The notes under the pieces: model-generated
Database searches by the model: none
Told to the model about the DNA's origin: nothing
What the model saw: the letters and a program-made list of their open reading frames with translations, nothing else
Origin: an uncultured Prevotella sp.
Lineage (GTDB): Bacteria > Bacteroidota > Bacteroidia > Bacteroidales > Bacteroidaceae
Length of the DNA stretch: 64,000 nucleotides
NCBI GenBank assembly: GCA_946627325.1
Contig: CAMOVK010000002.1
Location: forward strand, 50,049 to 114,048
Direction of reading: 5' to 3'
Position numbers and translations under genes: made by a program
Shown: positions 51,853 through 61,121 of the stretch, one piece after another
Layout: each line of letters begins with the position of its first letter
Numbering within the stretch: the first letter of the stretch is position 1

Positions 51853-52764
51853 TTAAAAAAGTTTGTTTGGATATACACCATCTTTTATTAGTTGTTCAAT
51901 ACGCGCTACGGTTGTAGGTCTGTCTTCTGCATATGTTACTCCGAACCATTGGCTTGTGGTGTCGAGTACTTTAACATGTGCAGTACCATCATTTATGAGT
52001 TTATTCACCATTAAAGGAATAAAAAATTCTGATTTCAAATTTTTCATGTTGTTTTCGTCTGCAAGGAACGACTTGAAATAGTCGTCGCTATACTTGAAAT
52101 AGTCGGGAGTAAATCCCCACATATTCATTGATACAGGGGTGTCGTCTGCCAAATCAATCCATTTGTCATCATCGTCAAGGTATTTAACTACACCATCTAT
52201 GCGTGCTATTTTTGTTCTCTCAACGACATCGGTCAGATTGCCCTCTTCATCGGTAGAACAAACTCCACGCGATACGGTTCCGTTTTCAGATAACGTATTG
52301 CCCACACGGAAACCAACCATAGCATATTTACATTTTTCGCCCTCTTTCAGTGATGCGAGATAAGTGCCAATGCGTAGGAACGCATCACGCCCATAAAAGT
52401 CGTCACAATTGATAGCAGCAAAAGGTTCTTTGATAACATCTTGAGCCATCATCACTGCATGATTTGTTCCCCATGGTTTTTCTCTACCTTCTGGTGCAAC
52501 AAATCCTTCTGGTAGGGCATCAATGCTTTGAAAAACAAGCTCTACGGGGATGTGCCCCTCGTATTTGCTGACAACTTTTTGACGGAATTCCTCTTCAAAA
52601 TCATGTCGAATGACGAATACGATTTTTCCAAATCCAGCCTTAATGGCATCGTGGATAGAATAGTCCATAATGGTTTCTCCATTTGGTCCAACGCCATCGA
52701 GTTGCTTAAGACCTCCGTATCGGCTGCCCATACCTGCAGCAAGAAGTAATAATGTGGGTTTCAT
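51853..52764 (-). CDS. nucleotidyltransferase, sugar-nucleotide type
   Basis: A 303-residue GT-A-like nucleotidyltransferase. The N-terminus has LLLLAAGMGSRYGGLKQLDGVGPNGETIMDYS, the typical NTP-binding loop. Mid-sequence are PWGTNHAVMMAQDVIKEPFAAINCDDFYG (acidic metal site) and MWGFTPDYFKY. Proteins of this kind in Bacteroidota are annotated as UTP- or GTP-dependent sugar-1-phosphate transferases, and the exact sugar is unknown. It is the first gene of the six-gene minus-strand unit; a GT2 and a GT4-like gene lie downstream, so a shared glycan pathway is plausible. Confidence 0.87.
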   Translation of the reverse strand: MKPTLLLLAAGMGSRYGGLKQLDGVGPNGETIMDYSIHDAIKAGFGKIVFVIRHDFEEEFRQKVVSKYEGHIPVELVFQSIDALPEGFVAPEGREKPWGTNHAVMMAQDVIKEPFAAINCDDFYGRDAFLRIGTYLASLKEGEKCKYAMVGFRVGNTLSENGTVSRGVCSTDEEGNLTDVVERTKIARIDGVVKYLDDDDKWIDLADDTPVSMNMWGFTPDYFKYSDDYFKSFLADENNMKNLKSEFFIPLMVNKLINDGTAHVKVLDTTSQWFGVTYAEDRPTTVARIEQLIKDGVYPNKLF

Positions 52765-52836
52765 AGTTGTTTATGTTTTTTATGTTTTACTTTATAGTTG
52801 TTTTGTTAATAATAAGTCCATTCGTGTATGTTTATG

Positions 52837-55158
52837 TCAGAAAGGATAACCAATAGCAAGGTGTATGCTTTGTGAGTCGCTGAAGCGGGGTGTGTTGAAA
52901 TATCCCGTTTTTCCTGTGTCGTATGGCACATGGAGGGCTATACCCCAGTCGAGGCGCAAAACAAAGTATTCGAGGTCGTAACGCAAACCGACACCTGTGC
53001 CGAGCGCTATTTGGTCGAAAAAAGTCTTCCCCCTTAATCGTGTGTCGTTTCTATAGTTGTCATCGCGTATGGTCCAAATGTTGCCAGCGTCGATAAATAA
53101 TGCCCCGCCTAAGTTGCCAAATAGTCGGGTGCGGTATTCCACATTGACTACGAGTTTGATGTCTCCTGTTTGGTCCATATATGAAAATTTTCTATTAGGA
53201 TTGATAAATCCTCCAGGACCAATGGCTCTTGCATTGAATGCTCGTATAGAGTTTGCTCCACCAACATAAAATTGTTCGATATATGGAGTCGTTTCAGCAT
53301 TGCCAAAACTATAAACAAGTCCTGCATTTATATGACCGACAAGTGAAGAGTGTTCGCTCAGCATCCATGTCTTGCGCCAGTCGGTTTCAATCTTAAAGAA
53401 TTGAGCGTATGGGTTTTTGAAAATTTGTTTCTCTTTCTTGTTCCATTTGTTACCCATCAGACTCCCCACAGCCGATAAGAGATTTGCCGATTCGCTAATG
53501 GTTGTTTCCCAAAAAATAGGGTTTCTGTAGTGAACAGGACTTGAATAGCTGTAGGTGTATCTCATTTTGGGTATGAGTACATCCATCATTGCTACTTTAA
53601 GATAAGGACTCTCGTCAAGTATTTCGCGAAATTTCGGAGTCATTTTATTCATGTAGTCGTATTGAAGTATGAGCGGACTAAATGAGTGTCGCGATGTAAG
53701 AGTCGGTTGAAAGTTATATGTAAATTCTCCTGAAATTACATGACGTCGGAAGTAACCAGCTCTGTTTACAACGCTGACAGCCCCCTTAACGACTGTCAAG
53801 GGTGTGGTGACAAAACGAAACCTGCGTATTCGAGGTATGAACAATCGTGGGAATTCAATCGAAGCAGCACCTCCGTATTCGTAGGAGTTTACACCTGTGC
53901 TACTGCCTTCGATATTGTGACCAGTTTGCCATTCATACGAACCAAATATGTTGAAATCAACTTTTTCTCCTCCTCTGAAAGCGTTTCGTTTGGTTACACC
54001 AAGTGTTAAGCCTGGTCCGATGTAGTCATTTGTCTTACCTTTCACATCGGCTTCAATATAAAAATCGTATGGTTTGTCGAGCGTGCAGGACAGTGCGAGG
54101 TCGAGCGTGTCACACGAAGCGCTACTATCGCGAGGAGTGAAGCGGAAATCCACCATGCTGAAAAGTCCTCCTGCTGATAACTTGTTTGCAGATTCTACAT
54201 ATTTGTTGTAGCTATACAGTTGTTTTGTTCGAAGTTTCAAATCTTTCATTATCACTCTTGCTCTCACAGGAGGTCGCCGACCATTGAAATGGATTGTAAA
54301 TCTTTTTCGCTTAATGGAGTCGTTCAGGCGTTCCATAAATGAGCGCCGCAGATTAACATCCACCTTGCCAATATACCATTTGCGTAGAGCTTCAGGAGGT
54401 AAAGAGTCGGCAAGTTGAAGTTTTAGATTTACTTTTCCTGGAGATGTGACTGTATCGGCAAGGTATGAGGCATAGCCAGATTGAAAATAGTAGTAGCCGT
54501 TGTTACGCATTAGTAATGCTATTCGGCTTCTCTCTTGGTCGAGTGTTGATACATCGAAAGCATCTCTCTCTCTTATTTTCCTTTCCTGATAGGTGCTGTC
54601 TATTAGGAGCATTGCATCGTCGGGAAAGTTGACATACTCTATCGAGTCAATCGTAGATAAATGTCCGAGGTCAACATCGTATCTTATTCGTGCCTTTTTT
54701 TCGTTTTTGGTAAGAATGACCGATGGTGTCACTTTACCATTAAAATACCCATGATTTGCCAATACTGATTGTGCTACAGATGCTCTCAGTTCTGGATTGA
54801 CCCAACTAATCAATACAGGCGGTTTGCCAAATGATTTTGTCATCCATCGTGCAAACTTTGTGTCTTTGTGCGAGAAACTATTCCATATCCATAGGCCATA
54901 GGGGAAAGGTGTGCGATGCGATGAGCTGCCAAAGATTGCTCCGTTGGGCTCGCATGCCAGTGCGGCTTCTACTTCTTCTTTCGTCGCTATGGTGTGAAGG
55001 TCGTTATTGTGTGGGGCATATTTTATTTTATCTATGCCAATATACAGCTTGTCGCCATCGGGGACTCCACGAGTAGTCGAGCATGAGGCTATCATCAGAC
55101 TCACACATACCACGCATGCGGGCACCAATAGGGATAATATGTAGTTGTGTCGTGTCAC
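52837..55158 (-). CDS. tamL: lipidated TamA-like outer-membrane protein
   Basis: A 773-residue Omp85-superfamily protein. A lipoprotein signal with MIASC (Cys26, then STTRGVPDGDKLYIG) makes it TamL, the lipidated TamA form known in Bacteroidota. POTRA-like modules cover about 40-390 (HLSTIDSIEYVNFPDDAML; KWYIGKVDVNLRRSF; SYNKYVESANKLSAGGLF). The barrel follows, with the conserved VGGANSIRAFNARAIGPGGF (loop 6), LFIDAGNIWTI, and the last strand SIHLAIGYPF. It overlaps the tamB stop by 4 bp (55155-55158). TamA/TamB in proteobacteria help place a subset of outer-membrane proteins and move phospholipids; the same role is expected here. Confidence 0.93.
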   Translation of the reverse strand: MTRHNYILSLLVPACVVCVSLMIASCSTTRGVPDGDKLYIGIDKIKYAPHNNDLHTIATKEEVEAALACEPNGAIFGSSSHRTPFPYGLWIWNSFSHKDTKFARWMTKSFGKPPVLISWVNPELRASVAQSVLANHGYFNGKVTPSVILTKNEKKARIRYDVDLGHLSTIDSIEYVNFPDDAMLLIDSTYQERKIRERDAFDVSTLDQERSRIALLMRNNGYYYFQSGYASYLADTVTSPGKVNLKLQLADSLPPEALRKWYIGKVDVNLRRSFMERLNDSIKRKRFTIHFNGRRPPVRARVIMKDLKLRTKQLYSYNKYVESANKLSAGGLFSMVDFRFTPRDSSASCDTLDLALSCTLDKPYDFYIEADVKGKTNDYIGPGLTLGVTKRNAFRGGEKVDFNIFGSYEWQTGHNIEGSSTGVNSYEYGGAASIEFPRLFIPRIRRFRFVTTPLTVVKGAVSVVNRAGYFRRHVISGEFTYNFQPTLTSRHSFSPLILQYDYMNKMTPKFREILDESPYLKVAMMDVLIPKMRYTYSYSSPVHYRNPIFWETTISESANLLSAVGSLMGNKWNKKEKQIFKNPYAQFFKIETDWRKTWMLSEHSSLVGHINAGLVYSFGNAETTPYIEQFYVGGANSIRAFNARAIGPGGFINPNRKFSYMDQTGDIKLVVNVEYRTRLFGNLGGALFIDAGNIWTIRDDNYRNDTRLRGKTFFDQIALGTGVGLRYDLEYFVLRLDWGIALHVPYDTGKTGYFNTPRFSDSQSIHLAIGYPF

Positions 55159-58100
55159 GGTCTTATTGTTGTGATGTCAGTATTATTAGTAGTGTCGGTT
55201 TTATTTACTTTAATGGAATCGCGTCGAGGCATTTGTCCAAGTCGCGTTGGAGTATCGGACTTGAAGCGGAATAGGTCCTTGAAATGTTGCACCTTACGTC
55301 GCCATAGAAATCCCGCACCATACTCGCCAACGTTTCCTTCTATCCAGTCGTATGAATTGCGATTGTAGAAGAGTTTGAGATATTTATTTGCATTTTCATT
55401 TAATCGATATTCGAAGGTCACATTATCGAAGAACGATTGGTTCTGTCCAGCAACATCGGGTCCAGACGACAACTTGCCACCAACCACAATTCGCAATCTA
55501 TTATTCCAAAATCGCTTAGCAAACTTAAACGAATAGTCAGTGTGTAGATTGCCAGATGCGTCTGTTGCATTATCTACTCCGAAGCTCAAGTCTAATGTTC
55601 GGAGAGCGGAGCCTGTTAAGTTGTTTATTTCGTTTTGAAGGAATGAACTTAATGCACCATTCATTGTAAAACCGCTTGTGTTACCATCGGCAAGATACAT
55701 CCCTGTCGTCAGCATAGTCACAGCAATCTTTCCACGTTCTTCTTTCGATAGTGTGTTCAGCTCATTGCGTATAGCAATATCTTCAGGAGAATCAATGATA
55801 AATTCTAATCCCATGTCATTGAGAGTCTTTGTTATAACCACTCCGCAGTCGAAATCAACAGACCGAACATTGCCACCATCGCTTCCTACAGTGGCTTTCA
55901 TTCGCTCTGTCGCTGTGATATTAAGTCGCGGATTCATAGCATCGCCGAGGAATTCAAGATAGCTGCCATCTTGGATGGTAAAGGTTTTCAACGGTATAAT
56001 AGGCAGCGAGTATTTCATCTCTCCGTTTGCGAGAGTATATCTACCCGTGAGTCGCAAATTATCAATGTTGTTGTACTGCATTCTCAAGTCGCCTCCACCC
56101 ATCAGGTCAATATAGTTGCTATGGTCACTATTGAGGTCGCACTTTATGTGAGCATTTTCATCGATACTAATCGACAAATCCATATTCATGCCTCCAATTT
56201 GCGGCTTAGCGACTACTACTTTGGCAGTGTCGTTGAAATCGGTAAATGTCACGAGTTCGTTCAGCCTGTTGTCTGTGGTCAAAGGAGAATCGCGAAGGAT
56301 GTATGTCATGTCGGTAGAACCCAGCACATCGAGTTTGCCTCTCATTTGAAGTTTGTCGGCTGGTCCGCGCATCGTTCCAAAAAAGTTTACAAAAGCCTTT
56401 CCGTATGTTTCTGAGCGAGGATTTTCCTTTGCATTAATGATTTGGAAATTGCGTGCTCTCATGCGCAAGTCGAACATTATCTTATCTAAATTAGCAAAGT
56501 CGATTGAGCCTGCCATGTTGAGAGGTTGGTCGTTGTAGGCAAAGAGTTCGAAGTTTTCAAGTAGGAGTTTTGAATTGACAATGCGTACAGGATCGTTGGC
56601 AAATCTCATCTCTACACCATATGGTTGCGAGAATACATAACTCGAGTCGAGATAGATTTCTCCATTTATATTTGGTTTGTTGAGTTTACCTTTCATAGAG
56701 AGCGTTCCTTCGCCAAAACCTCTCAATCCGAATAATTGTTCTGGAATGAATCCGTTTGCGAGTTCGAGTGGTACTTTTTCGAGTTCGAGTGTTGCGTCTA
56801 TGTCGCCAGTCTGCGCTTTGTAGGTTCCTTCGATGGTTCCCACTTCTCGCTCGTTTTGCAGTAGTATGCCGTCAATATAGTGTTCGCCTCCTGCTTTTGG
56901 CATATATACAAATTCAGTTCCTAAATTTCCCATGTCGCATCCTTCATACTTCATTTTGTCGATGGTCATGGCTGTAGAAATGCTTAGCTGGTCGGGAGTT
57001 TGTATGATGTGATAGTCGCCGTTGAGTGTTCCCGTTATGTTGGGCAAGTATGGTAGCGACTTCATTAGTGGTTCCAGTTCGAATTTATGTAGCGATAGTG
57101 TAAGGTCTTGTAGTGCTTCTTCGTTATCGTCGTTGGTGTAGAGTTGCACTCCCATATTGTCTTCGCTGGTCAGTTGCATGTTAGCAGAAAGACGTTTGTC
57201 GTCGGATAGGTATATGTAGTTATCTTTATTGGCATTGAATTTTTTGTATGCTATAATTGGTGACGTATCAGTTAGCGTCAGTCTCATTCCTCCTTCTTCA
57301 ATCGATGCCGTCAAGCCTAAGTCGAGTCCTAACTTGTCTTCCTTGTCGTAGAATTGTGCTTTCATATCGCTTCCTGTTTCTGAAAGCGTGCCGTTGATGT
57401 TGGCTTTGAATACATATTGAGGGTGTGGGTCGTCGTTTTGTGCTTGCAGTGAGTATCTGAAAATGTTGTCTTGAGTAGTCATGTCCAGTTCCACACGGTC
57501 AATCATTATGCTGTCGGCTACCAATGAATCTATTTTTACTATGCCATTTATTCCGTCAGTGTGTGATGATTTTATGTCGAGCAGTGTTTCGTTGAACATA
57601 TAACCTTTCTTTTTCAGCATGTGTGTAAACAGGTTATTGTTGCCAGAATGTAAGTAGATATTGGCGTCGGGCAATCGTTTCCATAGTTCTGATTGGTTGA
57701 GTCGCCGATTTTTGAGTTGTGAATTTAATTCGGCAGTTAGTCTCTCTGTTTGGTTTAGGATTTGTTTGTATCCTCCTTTGCCGTTTAGATTGAGATGGAA
57801 ATCTCCGCAATCGACCACAGCATGTGTTGTGTCGCGACGCAAAAGCAGGTCGAGTTCTATGTCGTCGGGACGTAAAACAGTGCTTTTTGTTTTCAACGCC
57901 ATATCGCTGATAGTTCCTTTTACGTCGTAGTAATCGTTGAAATCGGTAATTATATCAAGGTGTACACACCCTTTTGGGGTTAATGGTTCATCGCTGACTC
58001 GGAGTGCTTTTAGGTCGAGTTTGTCGATGTCGCCTGTGATTGTGCCTTTGAAAAGTTTTGAGTTTGTTGTGGCATTGAGGTTTATATCACCTCCAAACAG

Positions 58101-59843
58101 GGAGTTGTTACCTTTTATGTTGGCTGTGATTTTGCCATTGTTAATGTTTGCTTTGGCTTGTGTTCCCGACAGGTCGTTACCTTCGTACGTTAGTCGTTCT
58201 ATGTTGGCATTGGCTGTTAGTCGTGTTTTTGGCGACATGGGGTCGAAACCTTGTCCACTTGCTGTAATCTTACCAGTGAACGGGCTCAAGTTTACACCTT
58301 TAACAAAGTGATTGACAGGGAAGGCTCTCGACTTTATGTTTGCCGCGTATTGTTGTGTTTTTGTGTTGACATCAACTTTGGCGTCGAGGTGTCCACCTCC
58401 TTCACCAACGTTGATGTCGGCAGCATATCGTGACCCATCTGCCTTCACATTACCTTCGATACTTATATTGTTTGGTATGTTAATTGATTTTTGTGTTTCT
58501 TTGTCGAGCAACGATTTTGCGAAATCCAGATTGCCTGTTTTTGCCTTTATGTTTACGTCGGCTTTTAGTTTATCGCTATTGCCGATATTGGCAACCCATC
58601 CGCTTGCATTGGCACTGATGGCAGTTGGTAGGTTAATATCGAGGTTTCTAAAATCAATTCGGTCGGTATTACCATAAACATTACCCCTTATCGCGAGTGT
58701 TTTGTTAGGCCATTGGCGGCGGAAGTCACTTGGCATGCTACCCATAAATCGCATGAGGTCATTTTTCCCCAGTTTGCAATCTATGTTGGTATTGAATAGG
58801 TTATTTTTGTTTTCCTCGCCCAAATTGAGGTTTACGTTGGCATCGATTTGCGACTCTGATGTTACAAGGTGAAGATTAGGAACGTTGATTGTTATTGGCT
58901 TTTTCTCGTTGTTTTTTTCGTCTGATGAGCTACCTAAGTCGATGTTGACATTGCCCGATAACTCTTTTACAAGCAGTCCGCTCTTTTCGTTAAACGAACA
59001 TTGTTTGATGGCAACATCGAGTTTTGGGTCTTTGTAATATAATGAATCAGCCGTGAGGTTGAGATTTTCTATCTTGAGGTGGTTTGTGTCAAGTCCTTCT
59101 GTGGTTTTTTCAAAGCGATTGTCGTATGCTATGTTGGTGTTTTTTACGTTAAAATGATGTAGTTTGTGTTCTCCAGAGCCTAAGTCAAAAAATCCATTTC
59201 TTGCTTCTGCCTTACCTATATCTGCATTAACATTGAGAGTGTCTCCAGGAAGATGAACTCTCAATGCGGTCTTTTCGATATCGAGTTTGTCAACATTAAT
59301 TTTCCATTTTGTTTCTGACTTTGTTGTGTCAGGTGGCACAGTGTCGGCAAGAGCAATGTCGAGTTTTGAATTTTTCAGTCTCGCAGCGTCTATTTTTATC
59401 TGTTCAGCTTTTAGGTCAATGCCTTTGCTCTCGATATATAGGTTGCCAATTTTGCCTTTTATGCGTGTGTCGGGAATAAAACCATCGGTGTTTAAGTTTG
59501 CTTCGTTGAGTTGTAGTTTATCAATGTTGATTTTTTTCTTCAATAGAGGAAAAAACTCTATACTTGCATCCAGCCTCTTAACGTCGGCAATTGTATCGGT
59601 TAGGTTTGGTATGGAGTCGTTTTGTCGGAACATGCGAAATTCTTCAACAGAAAGATCGAGCGGAAAACGCAGTCGTACTCTGCCCACGCTGATGTCCATG
59701 CCTGTCTGTTCGGAGGCATAGGCGGCAACTTTCTTCGCTGCCCAATTTTGTATGGGAGGAAGATAAAGCAGCACCGTAGCTGTGGCGAACAGAAGCAGCG
59801 GGATGCCTACTACGGCTGCTCCCCACTTCAATAACTTCTTCAT
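55155..59843 (-). CDS. tamB: TamB-type translocation and assembly module protein
   Basis: A 1562-residue AsmA/TamB-like protein. A single N-terminal membrane anchor (about 9-28) is followed by a very long, repetitive beta-taco (hydrophobic groove) region, with many short, regularly spaced strands (for example NFDLGSG-type and LKADVNIKAKTGNLDF-type blocks). The C-terminal ~400 residues are the TamB (DUF490) domain, with SYVFSQPYGVEMRFANDPV, GGMNMDLSISIDENAHIKCD, YTLANGEMKYSLPIIPLKTF, and RLRIVVGGKLSSGPDV near the end. It spans the periplasm and partners TamL, encoded directly after it (4-bp overlap). The -7 element TACCTTTG (59885 to 59878) lies 35 bp upstream, with a poorly spaced -33. Confidence 0.93.
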   Translation of the reverse strand: MKKLLKWGAAVVGIPLLLFATATVLLYLPPIQNWAAKKVAAYASEQTGMDISVGRVRLRFPLDLSVEEFRMFRQNDSIPNLTDTIADVKRLDASIEFFPLLKKKINIDKLQLNEANLNTDGFIPDTRIKGKIGNLYIESKGIDLKAEQIKIDAARLKNSKLDIALADTVPPDTTKSETKWKINVDKLDIEKTALRVHLPGDTLNVNADIGKAEARNGFFDLGSGEHKLHHFNVKNTNIAYDNRFEKTTEGLDTNHLKIENLNLTADSLYYKDPKLDVAIKQCSFNEKSGLLVKELSGNVNIDLGSSSDEKNNEKKPITINVPNLHLVTSESQIDANVNLNLGEENKNNLFNTNIDCKLGKNDLMRFMGSMPSDFRRQWPNKTLAIRGNVYGNTDRIDFRNLDINLPTAISANASGWVANIGNSDKLKADVNIKAKTGNLDFAKSLLDKETQKSINIPNNISIEGNVKADGSRYAADINVGEGGGHLDAKVDVNTKTQQYAANIKSRAFPVNHFVKGVNLSPFTGKITASGQGFDPMSPKTRLTANANIERLTYEGNDLSGTQAKANINNGKITANIKGNNSLFGGDINLNATTNSKLFKGTITGDIDKLDLKALRVSDEPLTPKGCVHLDIITDFNDYYDVKGTISDMALKTKSTVLRPDDIELDLLLRRDTTHAVVDCGDFHLNLNGKGGYKQILNQTERLTAELNSQLKNRRLNQSELWKRLPDANIYLHSGNNNLFTHMLKKKGYMFNETLLDIKSSHTDGINGIVKIDSLVADSIMIDRVELDMTTQDNIFRYSLQAQNDDPHPQYVFKANINGTLSETGSDMKAQFYDKEDKLGLDLGLTASIEEGGMRLTLTDTSPIIAYKKFNANKDNYIYLSDDKRLSANMQLTSEDNMGVQLYTNDDNEEALQDLTLSLHKFELEPLMKSLPYLPNITGTLNGDYHIIQTPDQLSISTAMTIDKMKYEGCDMGNLGTEFVYMPKAGGEHYIDGILLQNEREVGTIEGTYKAQTGDIDATLELEKVPLELANGFIPEQLFGLRGFGEGTLSMKGKLNKPNINGEIYLDSSYVFSQPYGVEMRFANDPVRIVNSKLLLENFELFAYNDQPLNMAGSIDFANLDKIMFDLRMRARNFQIINAKENPRSETYGKAFVNFFGTMRGPADKLQMRGKLDVLGSTDMTYILRDSPLTTDNRLNELVTFTDFNDTAKVVVAKPQIGGMNMDLSISIDENAHIKCDLNSDHSNYIDLMGGGDLRMQYNNIDNLRLTGRYTLANGEMKYSLPIIPLKTFTIQDGSYLEFLGDAMNPRLNITATERMKATVGSDGGNVRSVDFDCGVVITKTLNDMGLEFIIDSPEDIAIRNELNTLSKEERGKIAVTMLTTGMYLADGNTSGFTMNGALSSFLQNEINNLTGSALRTLDLSFGVDNATDASGNLHTDYSFKFAKRFWNNRLRIVVGGKLSSGPDVAGQNQSFFDNVTFEYRLNENANKYLKLFYNRNSYDWIEGNVGEYGAGFLWRRKVQHFKDLFRFKSDTPTRLGQMPRRDSIKVNKTDTTNNTDITTIRP

Positions 59844-60194
59844 TTTGCGTGGTTAAGAATAATTAATTTCTAAAACGCAAAGGTAATACTTCTTTGTGTA
59901 ACAAAATATAATAATGTTAAAAAACTTATTTTCAAACTTGTATTTTGTTGTTTTCTCCTTTTGTTTTATAGATTTTGCGTCATTAGTGAGATAAATAAAA
60001 CGCAAAATGGTAAAATATAAAACAACTGTTTGTGGCGACTTTGAATGAGTGCAAACAATAATTTTTCTCCGACATTAACGTGAACGTTTAGGGGGGATAA
60101 AGCACTTACAACTAACAAATAAATATTAAGGAAGGTATAACTTTATTGTTCCGTATATCTGAAAAATATATGAATTTTCAGGAGATATATTCCC

Positions 60195-60300
60195 GTATTT
60201 GAAAAGACGTGCTTTTCAACTCGGAAAGCAATCCTTTTCAACTTGGAAAGCATATCTTTTCAAGTCGAAAAGCATATCTTTCCAAAACGAAAGTGTAAAC
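60195..60300. repeat. 22-bp-period repeat array D, the clearest copy
   Basis: GAAAAG/GGAAAG arms start at 60201, 60223, 60245, 60267 and 60289, always exactly 22 bp apart, with CTTTTC/CTTTCC arms half-way between. A unit near consensus is GAAAAGCATATCTTTCC at 60267. The array lies in the 561-bp gap between tamB and the nucleotidyltransferase gene. This gap also holds a short palindrome (AACGT-GA-ACGTT, 60077-60088) and the -7 elements of both genes. Confidence 0.92.
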
Positions 60301-60366
60301 CCTTGATTTTCAAAAGATTATTATCAAAAGCCAGTTCTTTTTCTTAGAAAACAAAGTTTAATGTTT

Positions 60367-60397
60367 TTCGCAAATAAAAAATAAAATGATAACTTTG
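60367..60397 (+). promoter_or_regulatory. promoter of the sugar nucleotidyltransferase gene
   Basis: The -7 TAACTTTG (60390-60397) is perfect, and a -33-like TTCG (60367-60370) lies 19 bp upstream. The ATG at 60405 is only 7 bp after the -7 element, so the mRNA leader is expected to be about 4-5 bases, with no room for a ribosome-binding site. Confidence 0.55.
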
Positions 60398-60404
60398 CAG
60401 AATT

Positions 60405-61121
60405 ATGAAACAGGCGATGATACTTGCTGCGGGATTGGGCACCCGATTAAAGCCCCTTACCGACAGTAAACCAAAGGCTCTCGTAGAGATAGAAGGCAAG
60501 ACGCTTCTGAGCATAGTGATTGCAAAACTTAAAGAGCAGGGCTTTGATAGGATAATCATTAATGTTCACCATTTTGGAGAACAAATAATCGACTATGTAA
60601 AGAAAAACAATAATTTCGACACCGACATGGCTATAAGCGATGAGCGTGGGGAGTTGCTTGATACGGGAGGTGCTATAAAAAGGGCAAAACACTTTTTCAA
60701 CCCGACAATGCCAGTGCTCATTCATAACGTGGATATCATTGGCAATGCCGATTTAGCAGCTTTCTATGATAAGTCGAAAACAGCTGGTGCTACGCTGCTC
60801 GTAAGCAAGAGGCAATCGAAACGTCTGCTTTCGTTCGACAAGAATATGCACCTGCTTGGCAGATGGAATCCAGAGAATAATTCGGAAACAGATAAACAGA
60901 TAGAGAATTATGCCTTCGCCGGCATACATTGCATCGCACCAAAACTGATTTCTGCAATGGATGACTATCCGAACAGGTTCGGGATAATTGACTTCTATAT
61001 TGATCAATGCAGAAAAACAAGTGTAGTAGGAGTGGTGCAAGAGGGCTTACAGATTTTAGATGTAGGTAAAATTGACGTGATAAACCAAATAAACACCTTA
61101 GATATATGGACAAAATCATAA
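60405..61121 (+). CDS. MurU/RfbA-like sugar-1-phosphate nucleotidyltransferase
   Basis: A 238-residue nucleotidyltransferase. The NTP loop is [25 protein letters not shown], typical of the GlmU/RfbA/MurU group. [15 protein letters not shown] and [20 protein letters not shown] follow, matching the N-acetylmuramate-1-phosphate uridylyltransferase (MurU) type, which works in the cell-wall recycling route with an anomeric kinase (AmgK). No kinase gene is adjacent, so the substrate may be MurNAc-1-P or another hexose phosphate. Its end overlaps guaA by 16 bp. Confidence 0.88.
   Translation: MKQAMILAAGLGTRLKPLTDSKPKALVEIEGKTLLSIVIAKLKEQGFDRIIINVHHFGEQIIDYVKKNNNFDTDMAISDERGELLDTGGAIKRAKHFFNPTMPVLIHNVDIIGNADLAAFYDKSKTAGATLLVSKRQSKRLLSFDKNMHLLGRWNPENNSETDKQIENYAFAGIHCIAPKLISAMDDYPNRFGIIDFYIDQCRKTSVVGVVQEGLQILDVGKIDVINQINTLDIWTKS

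Noticed and set aside
60077..60088. AACGTGAACGTT palindrome upstream of the nucleotidyltransferase gene as an operator
   Set aside because: It is short, occurs once, and lies about 300 bp from either promoter; not enough to call a site.
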